Source: Thermoplasmatales archaeon SG8-52-3
GTDB taxonomy: Archaea > Thermoplasmatota > E2 > DHVEG-1
Direction of reading: 5' to 3'
Assembly: GCA_001595915.1 (NCBI GenBank)
Contig: LSSG01000070.1
Location: 1 to 34,534 of the forward strand
Length of the DNA stretch: 34,534 nt
Numbering within the stretch: position 1 is the first letter of the stretch; each line of letters opens with the position of its first letter. Below, one piece after another: positions 18,812 through 27,473 of the stretch. Made by a program: the position numbers and the translations under genes. Under the pieces are notes generated by a model that was not told the DNA's origin, did not search any database, and saw nothing but the letters and a program-made list of their open reading frames with translations.

Positions 18812-20530
18812 TTAAACACCTAATAATATTAACTTGAGCAAAAAACCAACAATAGCTGCAACTCCTAACATTAGAGCAGCAGATTTTATCATATCCTTTA
18901 CTCCTAATTCTTTTATAAGTACTGCAAATGTAGCAACACATGGAAAATATATTGTCAACATTGTAACTGCAATAACAAGCTGAAGTGGAGTCATATTAAG
19001 AGAAATTAACATCCCAACAGCAAGATCCTTTCTAAGAAAACCAGTTATTAATGCAATACTTGCATCACCAGGCATACCAAATATTCCAGTCATTATCGGC
19101 TGTAATATATTGCTAATAAACTGCAAAACACCAATTGTATAAAGAACATTTATTATTATAACACCTAGAAATAAAAAAGGAATAGCTTCTTTTAGAAACC
19201 ATCTTATTCTCATCCAGGTTTTTTTTATAATTGCTTTGAAACTTGGTCTACGATATGAGGGTATCTCTAAAAATATTTCTGGGCTTATTCCCTTTATAAA
19301 TCTATTTAAAATCATACCTAAAATAATATAGAGTATGATAAGTGTGGCAAAAACAATTCCTATGTAAAAAATACCATATTTTCCAAGAGCTCCGAAAACC
19401 ATTGCAAGTTGCGCCATGCATGGTACACAAATTGCAAGAAGAGTTGCTGAAATAAATCGTTGTTTTCTTGTTTCTAAGGTTCTTGTTGATAATGCTCCTG
19501 GTACATTACAACCTAGTCCAAGAAAAAGAGGAACTATACCATGACCATGCATTCCAAGTTTGTGAAAAACCTTATCAACTAATGTTGCAAGACGGGGCAA
19601 GTAACCTGTATCTTCAAGAATTGACAACATAAAATAAAATGCAATAATATACGGAAGAACTACTCCTATTGGGATATATAAACCAGTTGTTAGCATTCCA
19701 AGTGATTCGATTTTATTTATTGGAACGCCATATTCACCGATTAAAAGACTATGAATTGGCCCTGGTCCAATATAACTACTAAGCTCTTCTATTAATGGTA
19801 AATAATAATTGTCAAATAAGGGATCTAAAATATAAATAATTAAATTTTCACCTATCAATCTAACAATCCAAAAAGAAATAAAAATTATTCCTAATGCAAT
19901 TGGAATTCCAGTAAGAGGTTTAATTGTTAAATCAGATATTTTATCACGAAGTGTATGATGGCGATGCTCAACCATTTCTACCTTTTTTACAATAGAACCT
20001 ATCTCAATCCATCGACCTTCTTCACTTGTTGGTTTAATTTCATCATTAACTTTTGCATTTTTTATGTTTGTAACAAGGTTTTTTATTCCCTCGCCCGTTA
20101 AAGCAACAGTAGGAACAACTGGAACACCTATGAGACGCTCTAATCTTTTTTCGTCTATATGAATTCCAAGATGCTTTGTTTCATCCCATAAATTAAGTAC
20201 CAATACAATTGGTTTATTCTTTTCAAGTAATTCCAGGGTTAGATATAGATTTCTTTCTAGGTTTGTTGAGTCAATTACATTTATTACAATGTCGGCATCC
20301 CTAAGCATTTTTAAAGCAACTTCTTCAGCTTTGTTTGAAGGTTCAAGAGAATAAGTTCCTGGTGCATCAATTATTTCATATATTTCCCCTTCAAATCTCA
20401 TTTTACCTTTTGAGAAATCAACAGTTGTTCCGGGATAATTAGATGCAATAACATTTGCACCAGTAAGTCTTGAAAAAACTACACTTTTTCCCACGTTTGG
20501 ATTTCCCATCAAAACTATCTTTTTTATCAA
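18812..20530 (-). CDS. feoB: Ferrous iron transport protein B
   Basis: G1 GNPNVGKS, G3 DAPGTYSL, G4 NLWD; FLGLGCNVPGALSTRTLETRKQRFISATLLAICVPCMAQ permease signature; immediately downstream of feoA. Confidence 0.95.
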   Translation of the reverse strand: MIKKIVLMGNPNVGKSVVFSRLTGANVIASNYPGTTVDFSKGKMRFEGEIYEIIDAPGTYSLEPSNKAEEVALKMLRDADIVINVIDSTNLERNLYLTLELLEKNKPIVLVLNLWDETKHLGIHIDEKRLERLIGVPVVPTVALTGEGIKNLVTNIKNAKVNDEIKPTSEEGRWIEIGSIVKKVEMVEHRHHTLRDKISDLTIKPLTGIPIALGIIFISFWIVRLIGENLIIYILDPLFDNYYLPLIEELSSYIGPGPIHSLLIGEYGVPINKIESLGMLTTGLYIPIGVVLPYIIAFYFMLSILEDTGYLPRLATLVDKVFHKLGMHGHGIVPLFLGLGCNVPGALSTRTLETRKQRFISATLLAICVPCMAQLAMVFGALGKYGIFYIGIVFATLIILYIILGMILNRFIKGISPEIFLEIPSYRRPSFKAIIKKTWMRIRWFLKEAIPFLFLGVIIINVLYTIGVLQFISNILQPIMTGIFGMPGDASIALITGFLRKDLAVGMLISLNMTPLQLVIAVTMLTIYFPCVATFAVLIKELGVKDMIKSAALMLGVAAIVGFLLKLILLGV

Positions 20531-20766
20531 ATCACCTCAACAGTGATTTTATCTGCCATTCCCCTGCCCAATGTCATTTGACAACCGAAAACTGCGATAG
20601 TTATCGGTCCTCTAAATGGTTGTTTTGTTACAATTTTTATTATTTGCCCTTCTTTTATTCCCATTACTCTAAGTCGTCTTTTGAATCCTTGTCCACCATC
20701 TAAACTAATTATTTTTCCTCTTTGATTAGTTGGTAGTTGAGTAAGAGGTATCGGTTTTTCTTTCAT
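20527..20766 (-). CDS. feoA: Ferrous iron transport protein A (SH3-like)
   Basis: MKEKPIPLTQLPTNQRGKIISLDGGQGFKRRLRVMGIKEGQIIKIVTKQPFRGPITIAVFGCQMTLGRGMADKITVEVI; ATGA overlap with feoB. Confidence 0.92.
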   Translation of the reverse strand: MKEKPIPLTQLPTNQRGKIISLDGGQGFKRRLRVMGIKEGQIIKIVTKQPFRGPITIAVFGCQMTLGRGMADKITVEVI

Positions 20767-20784
20767 AGAATATCACATTAAATT

Positions 20785-20800
20785 TTTAGGCATGCCTAAA
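20785..20800. promoter_or_regulatory. Perfect palindromic operator-like site upstream of feoA
   Basis: TTTAGGCATGCCTAAA, 16-bp perfect palindrome; resembles DtxR/IdeR-type operators (TTAGG..CCTAA core). Confidence 0.7.
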
Positions 20801-20813
20801 TTATATATAAAAT
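20801..20813 (-). promoter_or_regulatory. Putative feoA TATA box
   Basis: Minus-strand TTTTATATATAA between the two operator-like sites, about 36-46 nt upstream of the feoA ATG. Confidence 0.4.
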
Positions 20814-20832
20814 AATAACCAGTATATATAAA

Positions 20833-20848
20833 TTTTGGTATGCCTAAA
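20833..20848. promoter_or_regulatory. Second, imperfect operator-like site upstream of feoA
   Basis: TTTTGGTATGCCTAAA, 14/16 identical to the palindrome at 20785-20800; centre-to-centre 48 bp. Confidence 0.6.
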
Positions 20849-20872
20849 TTTTATTTTAAAAAAATTGTATAT

Positions 20873-21988
20873 TTAAGCAATAGTTACATCCTTGCATAAA
20901 TAAACATTTTGAATAGCATTTAAAAGTTGTATTCCCTCATCCATTGGTCTTTGAAATGCCTTTCTACCAGAGATAAGCCCTATTCCTCCAGCACGTTTAT
21001 TTATTACTGCAGTTCTAACAGCTTGAGCAAAATCGTTTTCACCAGAAGGACCACCTGAATTTATCAAACCAACTCTCCCCATATAACAATTTGCAACTTG
21101 AAATCTTGCTAAGTCAATTGGATGATCTGAACTTAGTTCATTATATACATTGTTGTTAAATTTTCCAAATTTAACATTATTTTGATTTAATGCAACATAA
21201 CCACCATTCAATCTAGGTAGTTTTTGTTTGATAATATCAGCTTCAATTGTAACACCCAAATGATTTGCTTGACCTGTAAGATCTGCAGAGGTATGGTAAT
21301 CCTTACCATCAACCTTAAAAGCAGGATTTCTAAGATAACACCATAGAATTGTTACCATACCAAGTTCATGGGCATAACTAAATGCTTTGCTTACCTCTTG
21401 TATTTGATGTGATGATTCCTCCGAACCAAAATAAATTGTACAACCAATTGCTGCTGCACCCATATCCCATGCTTGGTCAACACCTGCAAACATAACCTGA
21501 TCAAACTTATTTGGATATGTTAGAAGTTCGTTATGATTAATTTTTACAATAAACGGTATCCTATGAGCATATTTTCTAGAAACTGATCCAAGAACACCAA
21601 GAGTTGAGGCAACTGCATTACAACCTCCCTTTATTGCAAGTTCAACTATGTTTTTCGGGTCAAAATATATCGGATTTGGAGTAAAAGAAGCATTTGCAGA
21701 ATGTTCAATACCCTGATCAACTGGTAGTATAGATAAATATCCTGTACCTGATAGACGTCCATTATTAAAAATCGATTTTAAGTTTCTTAAAACATTGGTA
21801 GACCTATCAGAATCAGTGAAGATTCTATCAATAAAATCAGGTCCAGGAAGATTTAAGGATTCCTTTTTAATTTTTGGGTTATAAAAATTAAGAAGACTAT
21901 CTGCTTCAGAACCAAGATACTGTCTTATATTTTCAATATCGCTGTTCATAGTATTCTTTATCTCCTCTAATTTCTGCATGTAACTCAA
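20873..21988 (-). CDS. fbaB: Class I fructose-bisphosphate aldolase (FbaB/DeoC-LacD superfamily)
   Basis: [134 protein letters not shown]. Confidence 0.88.
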   Translation of the reverse strand: MSYMQKLEEIKNTMNSDIENIRQYLGSEADSLLNFYNPKIKKESLNLPGPDFIDRIFTDSDRSTNVLRNLKSIFNNGRLSGTGYLSILPVDQGIEHSANASFTPNPIYFDPKNIVELAIKGGCNAVASTLGVLGSVSRKYAHRIPFIVKINHNELLTYPNKFDQVMFAGVDQAWDMGAAAIGCTIYFGSEESSHQIQEVSKAFSYAHELGMVTILWCYLRNPAFKVDGKDYHTSADLTGQANHLGVTIEADIIKQKLPRLNGGYVALNQNNVKFGKFNNNVYNELSSDHPIDLARFQVANCYMGRVGLINSGGPSGENDFAQAVRTAVINKRAGGIGLISGRKAFQRPMDEGIQLLNAIQNVYLCKDVTIA

Positions 21989-22041
21989 CTCACCAGATTA
22001 TTGGAATCAGTTCCTGCAAATAAAACTTTCTGGTCAAAAAG

Positions 22042-23019
22042 CTATAGTTTTCCTTCTTTGTTACGTTTCCCAAGTTTTTCTAACATATCTTTTGTCATGG
22101 ATTGCAAATCATAGAAAGGTTTCCAACCCCATTCATTTTTCGCTGCAGTATCGTCTATAGATTGTGGCCATGAATCAGCAATTGCTTGTCTGAAATCAGG
22201 TTTATAGTCGCATTTAAAATCTGGAATGTGTTTTTTAATTTCATCAGCAAGTTCACCAGCTGAAAAGCTCATAGAAGAAATATTAAAATCACAATGATGT
22301 TTTAATTTAGAAATATCTGCTTCCATAATATCCATAGTTGCCTTAATACAATCAGGCATATACATCATGGGAAGTATTGTATCTTTTTTAACAAAACAAG
22401 TGTATTTTTTATTTTTAATTGCTTCATAAAAAATGTTTACAGCATAATCAGTAGTCCCTCCGCCAGGTAAAGTTTCACTGCTGATGATTCCTGGATATCT
22501 AAGACCTCTGACATCTATTCCAAATTTTTTAAAATAATAATCACCTAAAAGCTCACCTGCAACTTTTGTAACTCCATACATTGTTTTTGGTTTCAGAATT
22601 GTTTCCTGAGGAGTATTTATTCTTGGAGTTTCAGGACCAAAAACAGCAATAGAACTTGGAACAAAAACTCGAGTCATATTATATTCATGGGCAATTTCGA
22701 TTATATTGTAAAGACCATTGATATTTACATTCCAACATAGAAGGGGTTTTTCTTCGCCTGTTGCAGACAGAATTGCTGCCATGTTGTAAATGGTATCGAT
22801 ATCATACTCTTTTACAACCTGCTCGACAGTTTCTCTATTAGTTATATCTATGTATTCAAAAGGTCCTGATTTTAATAGTCCATCACTTGGTTTAGTTTTA
22901 CGACCACATGCAATTACGTTTTCTTTTCCATATTTTTTTCGAAGAGCAAGGGTAAGTTCAGAACCAATTTGACCGACAGCACCTGTTATCAATATTTTCT
23001 TCATGTCATTTTTAGGCAT
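22042..23019 (-). CDS. NAD-dependent epimerase-like L-threonine 3-dehydrogenase (SDR-type)
   Basis: ILITGAVGQIGSELTLALRKKYG Rossmann motif, YGVTKVAGE catalytic YxxxK, RYPGIISSETLPGGGTTDYAVNIFYEAI characteristic of the SDR-type threonine dehydrogenases. Confidence 0.82.
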   Translation of the reverse strand: MPKNDMKKILITGAVGQIGSELTLALRKKYGKENVIACGRKTKPSDGLLKSGPFEYIDITNRETVEQVVKEYDIDTIYNMAAILSATGEEKPLLCWNVNINGLYNIIEIAHEYNMTRVFVPSSIAVFGPETPRINTPQETILKPKTMYGVTKVAGELLGDYYFKKFGIDVRGLRYPGIISSETLPGGGTTDYAVNIFYEAIKNKKYTCFVKKDTILPMMYMPDCIKATMDIMEADISKLKHHCDFNISSMSFSAGELADEIKKHIPDFKCDYKPDFRQAIADSWPQSIDDTAAKNEWGWKPFYDLQSMTKDMLEKLGKRNKEGKL

Positions 23020-23090
23020 AACGAATAATCCCCCAAAACATTTTAATGGCTATAAGAAAGGTATATACATAATTTACTGTTTTAATTATT

Positions 23091-24008
23091 TTATATAGGC
23101 CTCGGATATAAACCTGTTTCCTTTACAAGTTTTGAAATGATTTCCTCCCAAAATAAAGCAGTAATATGGATTCCATGAACACCTTTTATTTTTTTAACTT
23201 CACAAATTAAATCATATGCAATATTGTATCCCTCTTTTTTTGGATCTTCTGCTTTTTTCATCTTGTCATAAATATGATCAGGAATATCGACACCTGGAAC
23301 ATTAAATTTCATACGCTCTGTCATCTTAATTGACTTAAGTGGAGTTATTCCTGCAAGAATATGCACTTTTGTATCAAGACCTCTTGACCTAACTTCATCC
23401 ATCCAAATATTAAATTTATCTAAATTGAAAACACTCTGAGTTTGAATAAAATCAGAACCTGCATCGATTTTCTTTTCAAGACGATCAACTCTATAATTAA
23501 AAGGATCAGCAAAAGGATTTGCAACACCCCCAATATAAATTTCTGGATTACCTGATATAATCCTATCACCACTCTGAAAAATACCTTCATCCCTCATATT
23601 TTTAACAATCTGGATAAGCTGAATTGAATCTAAATCATAAACTCCTTTTGCATCGGGGTGATTTCCAAACAATTGATGATCACCAGTTATAAAAAGAATG
23701 TTTCTAACACCTATTGCAGATGCACCTAAAACATCACTTTGTAGTGCAATTCTATTTCTATCTCTACATGATATTTGCATGATTGGTTCTAAATTCATTT
23801 TTAATAAAATAGAACAACCACTTAAACTAGATAATCTTACAACAGCAGTTTGATTGTCAGTGATATTAAAAGCATCTGCACAGCCTATTAAATTTTCAGC
23901 TTTTTTAATAATTACATTAGCATCTGAACCTTTCGGTGGTCCTATTTCAGCAGTAACTGCAAATTTTCCCTCTGAAAGAACTTTATTTAAATTACTTCGA
24001 AAATCCAT
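23091..24008 (-). CDS. metF: Methylenetetrahydrofolate reductase (MetF family)
   Basis: FAVTAEIGPPKGSD, ADAFNITDNQTAVVRLS, LEPIMQISCRDRNRIALQSDVLGASAIGVRNILFITGDHQ, FIQTQSVFNLDKF. Confidence 0.9.
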   Translation of the reverse strand: MDFRSNLNKVLSEGKFAVTAEIGPPKGSDANVIIKKAENLIGCADAFNITDNQTAVVRLSSLSGCSILLKMNLEPIMQISCRDRNRIALQSDVLGASAIGVRNILFITGDHQLFGNHPDAKGVYDLDSIQLIQIVKNMRDEGIFQSGDRIISGNPEIYIGGVANPFADPFNYRVDRLEKKIDAGSDFIQTQSVFNLDKFNIWMDEVRSRGLDTKVHILAGITPLKSIKMTERMKFNVPGVDIPDHIYDKMKKAEDPKKEGYNIAYDLICEVKKIKGVHGIHITALFWEEIISKLVKETGLYPRPI

Positions 24009-24009
24009 T

Positions 24010-24648
24010 TTATAAAATCCTCCCCATCTCTATTGATTTTGACCAATCCTTTGGTTTTTGTATTGCTTTTAATTTATTTAATTGTCCTTTTTCCCTAAGA
24101 TGAGAATAAATAATGTCCCATATACATTCTAAATCTGTGTTGATTTCACACTTACCTTTGATAGATCCTCCACATGGCCCATTTAACATTTCTTTAGGAC
24201 AACGCGATATTGGGCATAACCCACCGAATAAATCCAATAAACAGTCACCACAAAGAGAACATCTTCTTTGAAAATCTGTTAAACGTTTAATTTCACCTAA
24301 AAATAATGTATCTGTACCAGATATAATATCTGATTTATCAAAAATCTCTGAAACAGTTTGTATGCCATTACCACAAGCTAATACTAGAATTTTTTCTGCT
24401 AGGTTAATTTCATTTATATGACTTTTTAGTAAACGTTTATCATTTAAAAAATGACATGCAGGGTCAAGAATTACCCACCCTGTAACTTTAATATTTTTTT
24501 TCTCAAATTTCTTTTTTATTGCTAAAACCTCTTCTTCTCCACCCGTGTGACATAATGTTGCACATTCACTACACCCTATTAAAAAAACAGGTCCCTTTTC
24601 AACAGAACATAAAATATCTTCGAAATTTTTCTGGCGTGTAATTATCAT
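24010..24648 (-). CDS. metV: MetV-like / methylenetetrahydrofolate reductase C-terminal (Cys-rich) protein
   Basis: GCSECATLCHTGGEEEV and CSLCGDCLLDLFGGLCPISRCPKEMLNGPCGG Cys motifs; 1-nt gap to metF. Confidence 0.85.
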   Translation of the reverse strand: MIITRQKNFEDILCSVEKGPVFLIGCSECATLCHTGGEEEVLAIKKKFEKKNIKVTGWVILDPACHFLNDKRLLKSHINEINLAEKILVLACGNGIQTVSEIFDKSDIISGTDTLFLGEIKRLTDFQRRCSLCGDCLLDLFGGLCPISRCPKEMLNGPCGGSIKGKCEINTDLECIWDIIYSHLREKGQLNKLKAIQKPKDWSKSIEMGRIL

Positions 24649-24761
24649 AATTGAGATTAGATAAATATTTTCTTTTTAAGTATTTGCACCAAAATGAAAA
24701 TATCTTTATAGTTACCAGCTTTTACATATTTTATAAGGGATTGTACATAGGTTGATGGTTT

Positions 24762-25820
24762 ATGTTAGATGATTTAAAGGCAATAATGGAAATAGATAAA
24801 TCAAATATGCTACAAAAAATAGCTAGTTTTCCAAATCAAATTATTGAATCTAAGGAAATTGTAAATTCTTCTAAATTAGATAGCTTCTTTAAAATTGATA
24901 ATATTATAATAAGTGGAATGGGGGGCTCTGCGATATCGGGTGATATTGTACAATATCTGCTAAGAGATAGAATCGAGATACCAATTTATGTAAACCGGCA
25001 GTATGATCTGCCCAAATGGGCAAATAAAAATACACTTCTAATATCTCAGAGCTACTCGGGAAATACAGAAGAAACTTTAAGTTCATTCAAGCAAGGTTAT
25101 CAAAAAAGATGTAAAATAATCGGTATATCATCAGGTGGAAAATTACAGGATTTTTGTGAAAAAAGAGATATTTCACTAATTAAAATTCCATCAGACTTAC
25201 CTCCTAGAGCAGCAACAGGTTACATGTTATTTTCTTCTTTATATTGTTTAAAACAAATAAGAATTATAAAATATGATTTAGAGTCTGAAATAAATGAAAC
25301 AATATCAGTTACTCAAGAATTTAGCAATAATAATAGAAAAGAGATTCCAGAAAAGGAAAATATTTCAAAACAAATTGCAAAAAAATTAATAGACACTATA
25401 CCGCAAGTTTATGGATTTGACGTTTATTCACCAATAGCTAAAAGATGGTGTACACAATTCAATGAAAATAGCAAGATAATTTCTAGATATGATCAAGTTT
25501 CAGAGTGTAACCATAATGATATTGTAGGTTGGTCTATGAATCCTGAGAATACAAAAAAATTCACATGCATATTATTTAGGGACAATGAAATAGAATCAAT
25601 CTATATGACAAGACGTTTGGATTTTATGAAAAAACTCTTTGAATCTGTTGCATCTGATGTAATAGAAATACAATTGAGAGGTAAAAAAAGACTCGCAAAA
25701 ATGATGTATGCTATGTATCTTGGAGATTTTATCAGCTGCTATCTTGCTATACTAAGAAAAATTGATCCAACACCCGTATCAATTATAAATGAGTTAAAAG
25801 ATGAGCTATCAAAAATATGA
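24762..25820 (+). CDS. Bifunctional phosphoglucose/phosphomannose isomerase
   Basis: SGMGGSAISGDIVQYLL, SYSGNTEETLSSF, ISSGGKLQDFC, DLPPRAATGYM SIS-domain motifs typical of the archaeal/bacterial PGI/PMI family. Confidence 0.9.
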   Translation: MLDDLKAIMEIDKSNMLQKIASFPNQIIESKEIVNSSKLDSFFKIDNIIISGMGGSAISGDIVQYLLRDRIEIPIYVNRQYDLPKWANKNTLLISQSYSGNTEETLSSFKQGYQKRCKIIGISSGGKLQDFCEKRDISLIKIPSDLPPRAATGYMLFSSLYCLKQIRIIKYDLESEINETISVTQEFSNNNRKEIPEKENISKQIAKKLIDTIPQVYGFDVYSPIAKRWCTQFNENSKIISRYDQVSECNHNDIVGWSMNPENTKKFTCILFRDNEIESIYMTRRLDFMKKLFESVASDVIEIQLRGKKRLAKMMYAMYLGDFISCYLAILRKIDPTPVSIINELKDELSKI

Positions 25821-25911
25821 GATTCAATTATTAAATACTAATAAAGTAAATTTAAATATTTGCAATGTATTCAATTTTAATAAATTGAAAAAATTCAATT
25901 AGATTGCAGGA

Positions 25912-27462
25912 TTGGGATGCATAATGGAAGGGCAATCTGAATTAAAATATCTTGATGAAAAAAATAAAACCTTATTTGAATGTGTCAATGCCGCTGCATT
26001 TTTAACAGAAATTGATGGAAAAATAATTGAGGCTAATCAAAAATCTTGTGAACTTTATAAACATAATTGGGATGATTTAATAAATCATAATATCTCAAAA
26101 ATTTTTCCTGAGTCAGCGGGTTGGCCCGATCTTAAAGAAGAGATATTATCAAAGGGTGGAATGAATTTTGAATCAATAAATATTCAAAAGGATGGCACAA
26201 CTTTTCCTGTTTCAATCAGTATTTCTCTATTTAAAATGGAAGGAAAACCTGTAATGCTTGCCCTTATTTGGGATATTTCTGAAAGAAGAGAAGCAGAAGA
26301 AAGATTAAGATGTTCTGAAGAACGTTATAGATGCATATTTGAAAACTCAGCTGTAGCAATAATGCTTACAGATGAAAGAGAATGTATAGTTTCTTGGAAT
26401 AAATTCACCGAAACTCTTTTAGATATGAATGAACAAGATTTAAAAAATAAATCAGTTTCAATGTTATATCCACCAAATGAATGGGCTAAAATAAGATTAG
26501 AAAATATTAGAGACAAAGGTGGCCAACATCAATTAGAGACAAAAATTTTTAAGAAAAATGGAGAATTAATTGATATTGATATTTCATTAAGTGTTTTTAA
26601 AAATAATACTGGAGAAATAACAGGCTCAATTGGTGTTATAAAAGATATAACAGAACGTAAAAAAGCAGAGAAAAAATTAAAAGAAAGTGAAGAAAAATAT
26701 GAGGGTCTATTTGAATACACCACAGATGGAATGATTGTACTTGATGCTCGTGGAGAAATTCAAGATGTAAACAACAGATCACTTGAATTGCTCGGACTAA
26801 GTCAGGATCAGATGATTGGCAATAATTTTCTTAGTATGGGATTTCTTACTCCAAAATCACTCTCTATTTTTGTAAATCAGTTCCAAGAACTTTTATCAAA
26901 AAGGATTGCATCAAGTAGTCAAACTGAAATAAAAAATAGTAATGGAAATATAATTGCAGTTGAGTTGAGCTCATTTTTCCTTGTTAAAAAGGAAAATGAA
27001 ATTGATAATTTTGTACTGGTTATAAGGGATATAAGCGAGAGAAAGCAAACAGAAATTAAACTTGCACGTGAGCATGAACTTCTTCAAACTCTTATGGATA
27101 GTATTCCAGATTCAATATATTTCAAGGACGGTGAAAATAAATTTGTCATGGTAAATAAAGCAAAAGCAGCAAGATCCAATGTTAAACCTGAAGATATGGT
27201 CGGTAAGACAGATTTTGATTTTCTACCCGAGGAAGAAGCAAGAAAAGCATTTGAAGACGATGAAGAAGTAATGAAAACAGGGAAGTTTATTATCAACAAA
27301 GTAGAAAGACTAACATCAGTGAATGGAACTGAGAAATGGGTTTCTGTAACAAAATTCCCACGTTTTGATAATGATGGTAATATAATTGGATCAATGGGTA
27401 TTTCTCGAGATATAACCGAAATTAAGAAACTTGAGGCACTGCAACAGCAAAATGTTGTATAA
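25912..27462 (+). CDS. Multi-PAS domain protein without kinase or output domain
   Basis: Four PAS/PAC units (...IWDISERREAEERL, IKDITERKKAEKKL, IRDISERKQTEIKL, SRDITEIKKLEAL); terminates 15 residues after the last PAC. Confidence 0.87.
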   Translation: MGCIMEGQSELKYLDEKNKTLFECVNAAAFLTEIDGKIIEANQKSCELYKHNWDDLINHNISKIFPESAGWPDLKEEILSKGGMNFESINIQKDGTTFPVSISISLFKMEGKPVMLALIWDISERREAEERLRCSEERYRCIFENSAVAIMLTDERECIVSWNKFTETLLDMNEQDLKNKSVSMLYPPNEWAKIRLENIRDKGGQHQLETKIFKKNGELIDIDISLSVFKNNTGEITGSIGVIKDITERKKAEKKLKESEEKYEGLFEYTTDGMIVLDARGEIQDVNNRSLELLGLSQDQMIGNNFLSMGFLTPKSLSIFVNQFQELLSKRIASSSQTEIKNSNGNIIAVELSSFFLVKKENEIDNFVLVIRDISERKQTEIKLAREHELLQTLMDSIPDSIYFKDGENKFVMVNKAKAARSNVKPEDMVGKTDFDFLPEEEARKAFEDDEEVMKTGKFIINKVERLTSVNGTEKWVSVTKFPRFDNDGNIIGSMGISRDITEIKKLEALQQQNVV

Positions 27463-27473
27463 GGAATTTTTTA

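Noticed and set aside
20470-20703. 77-aa plus-strand ORF over feoA/feoB
   Set aside because: Antisense to well-supported feoA and feoB.
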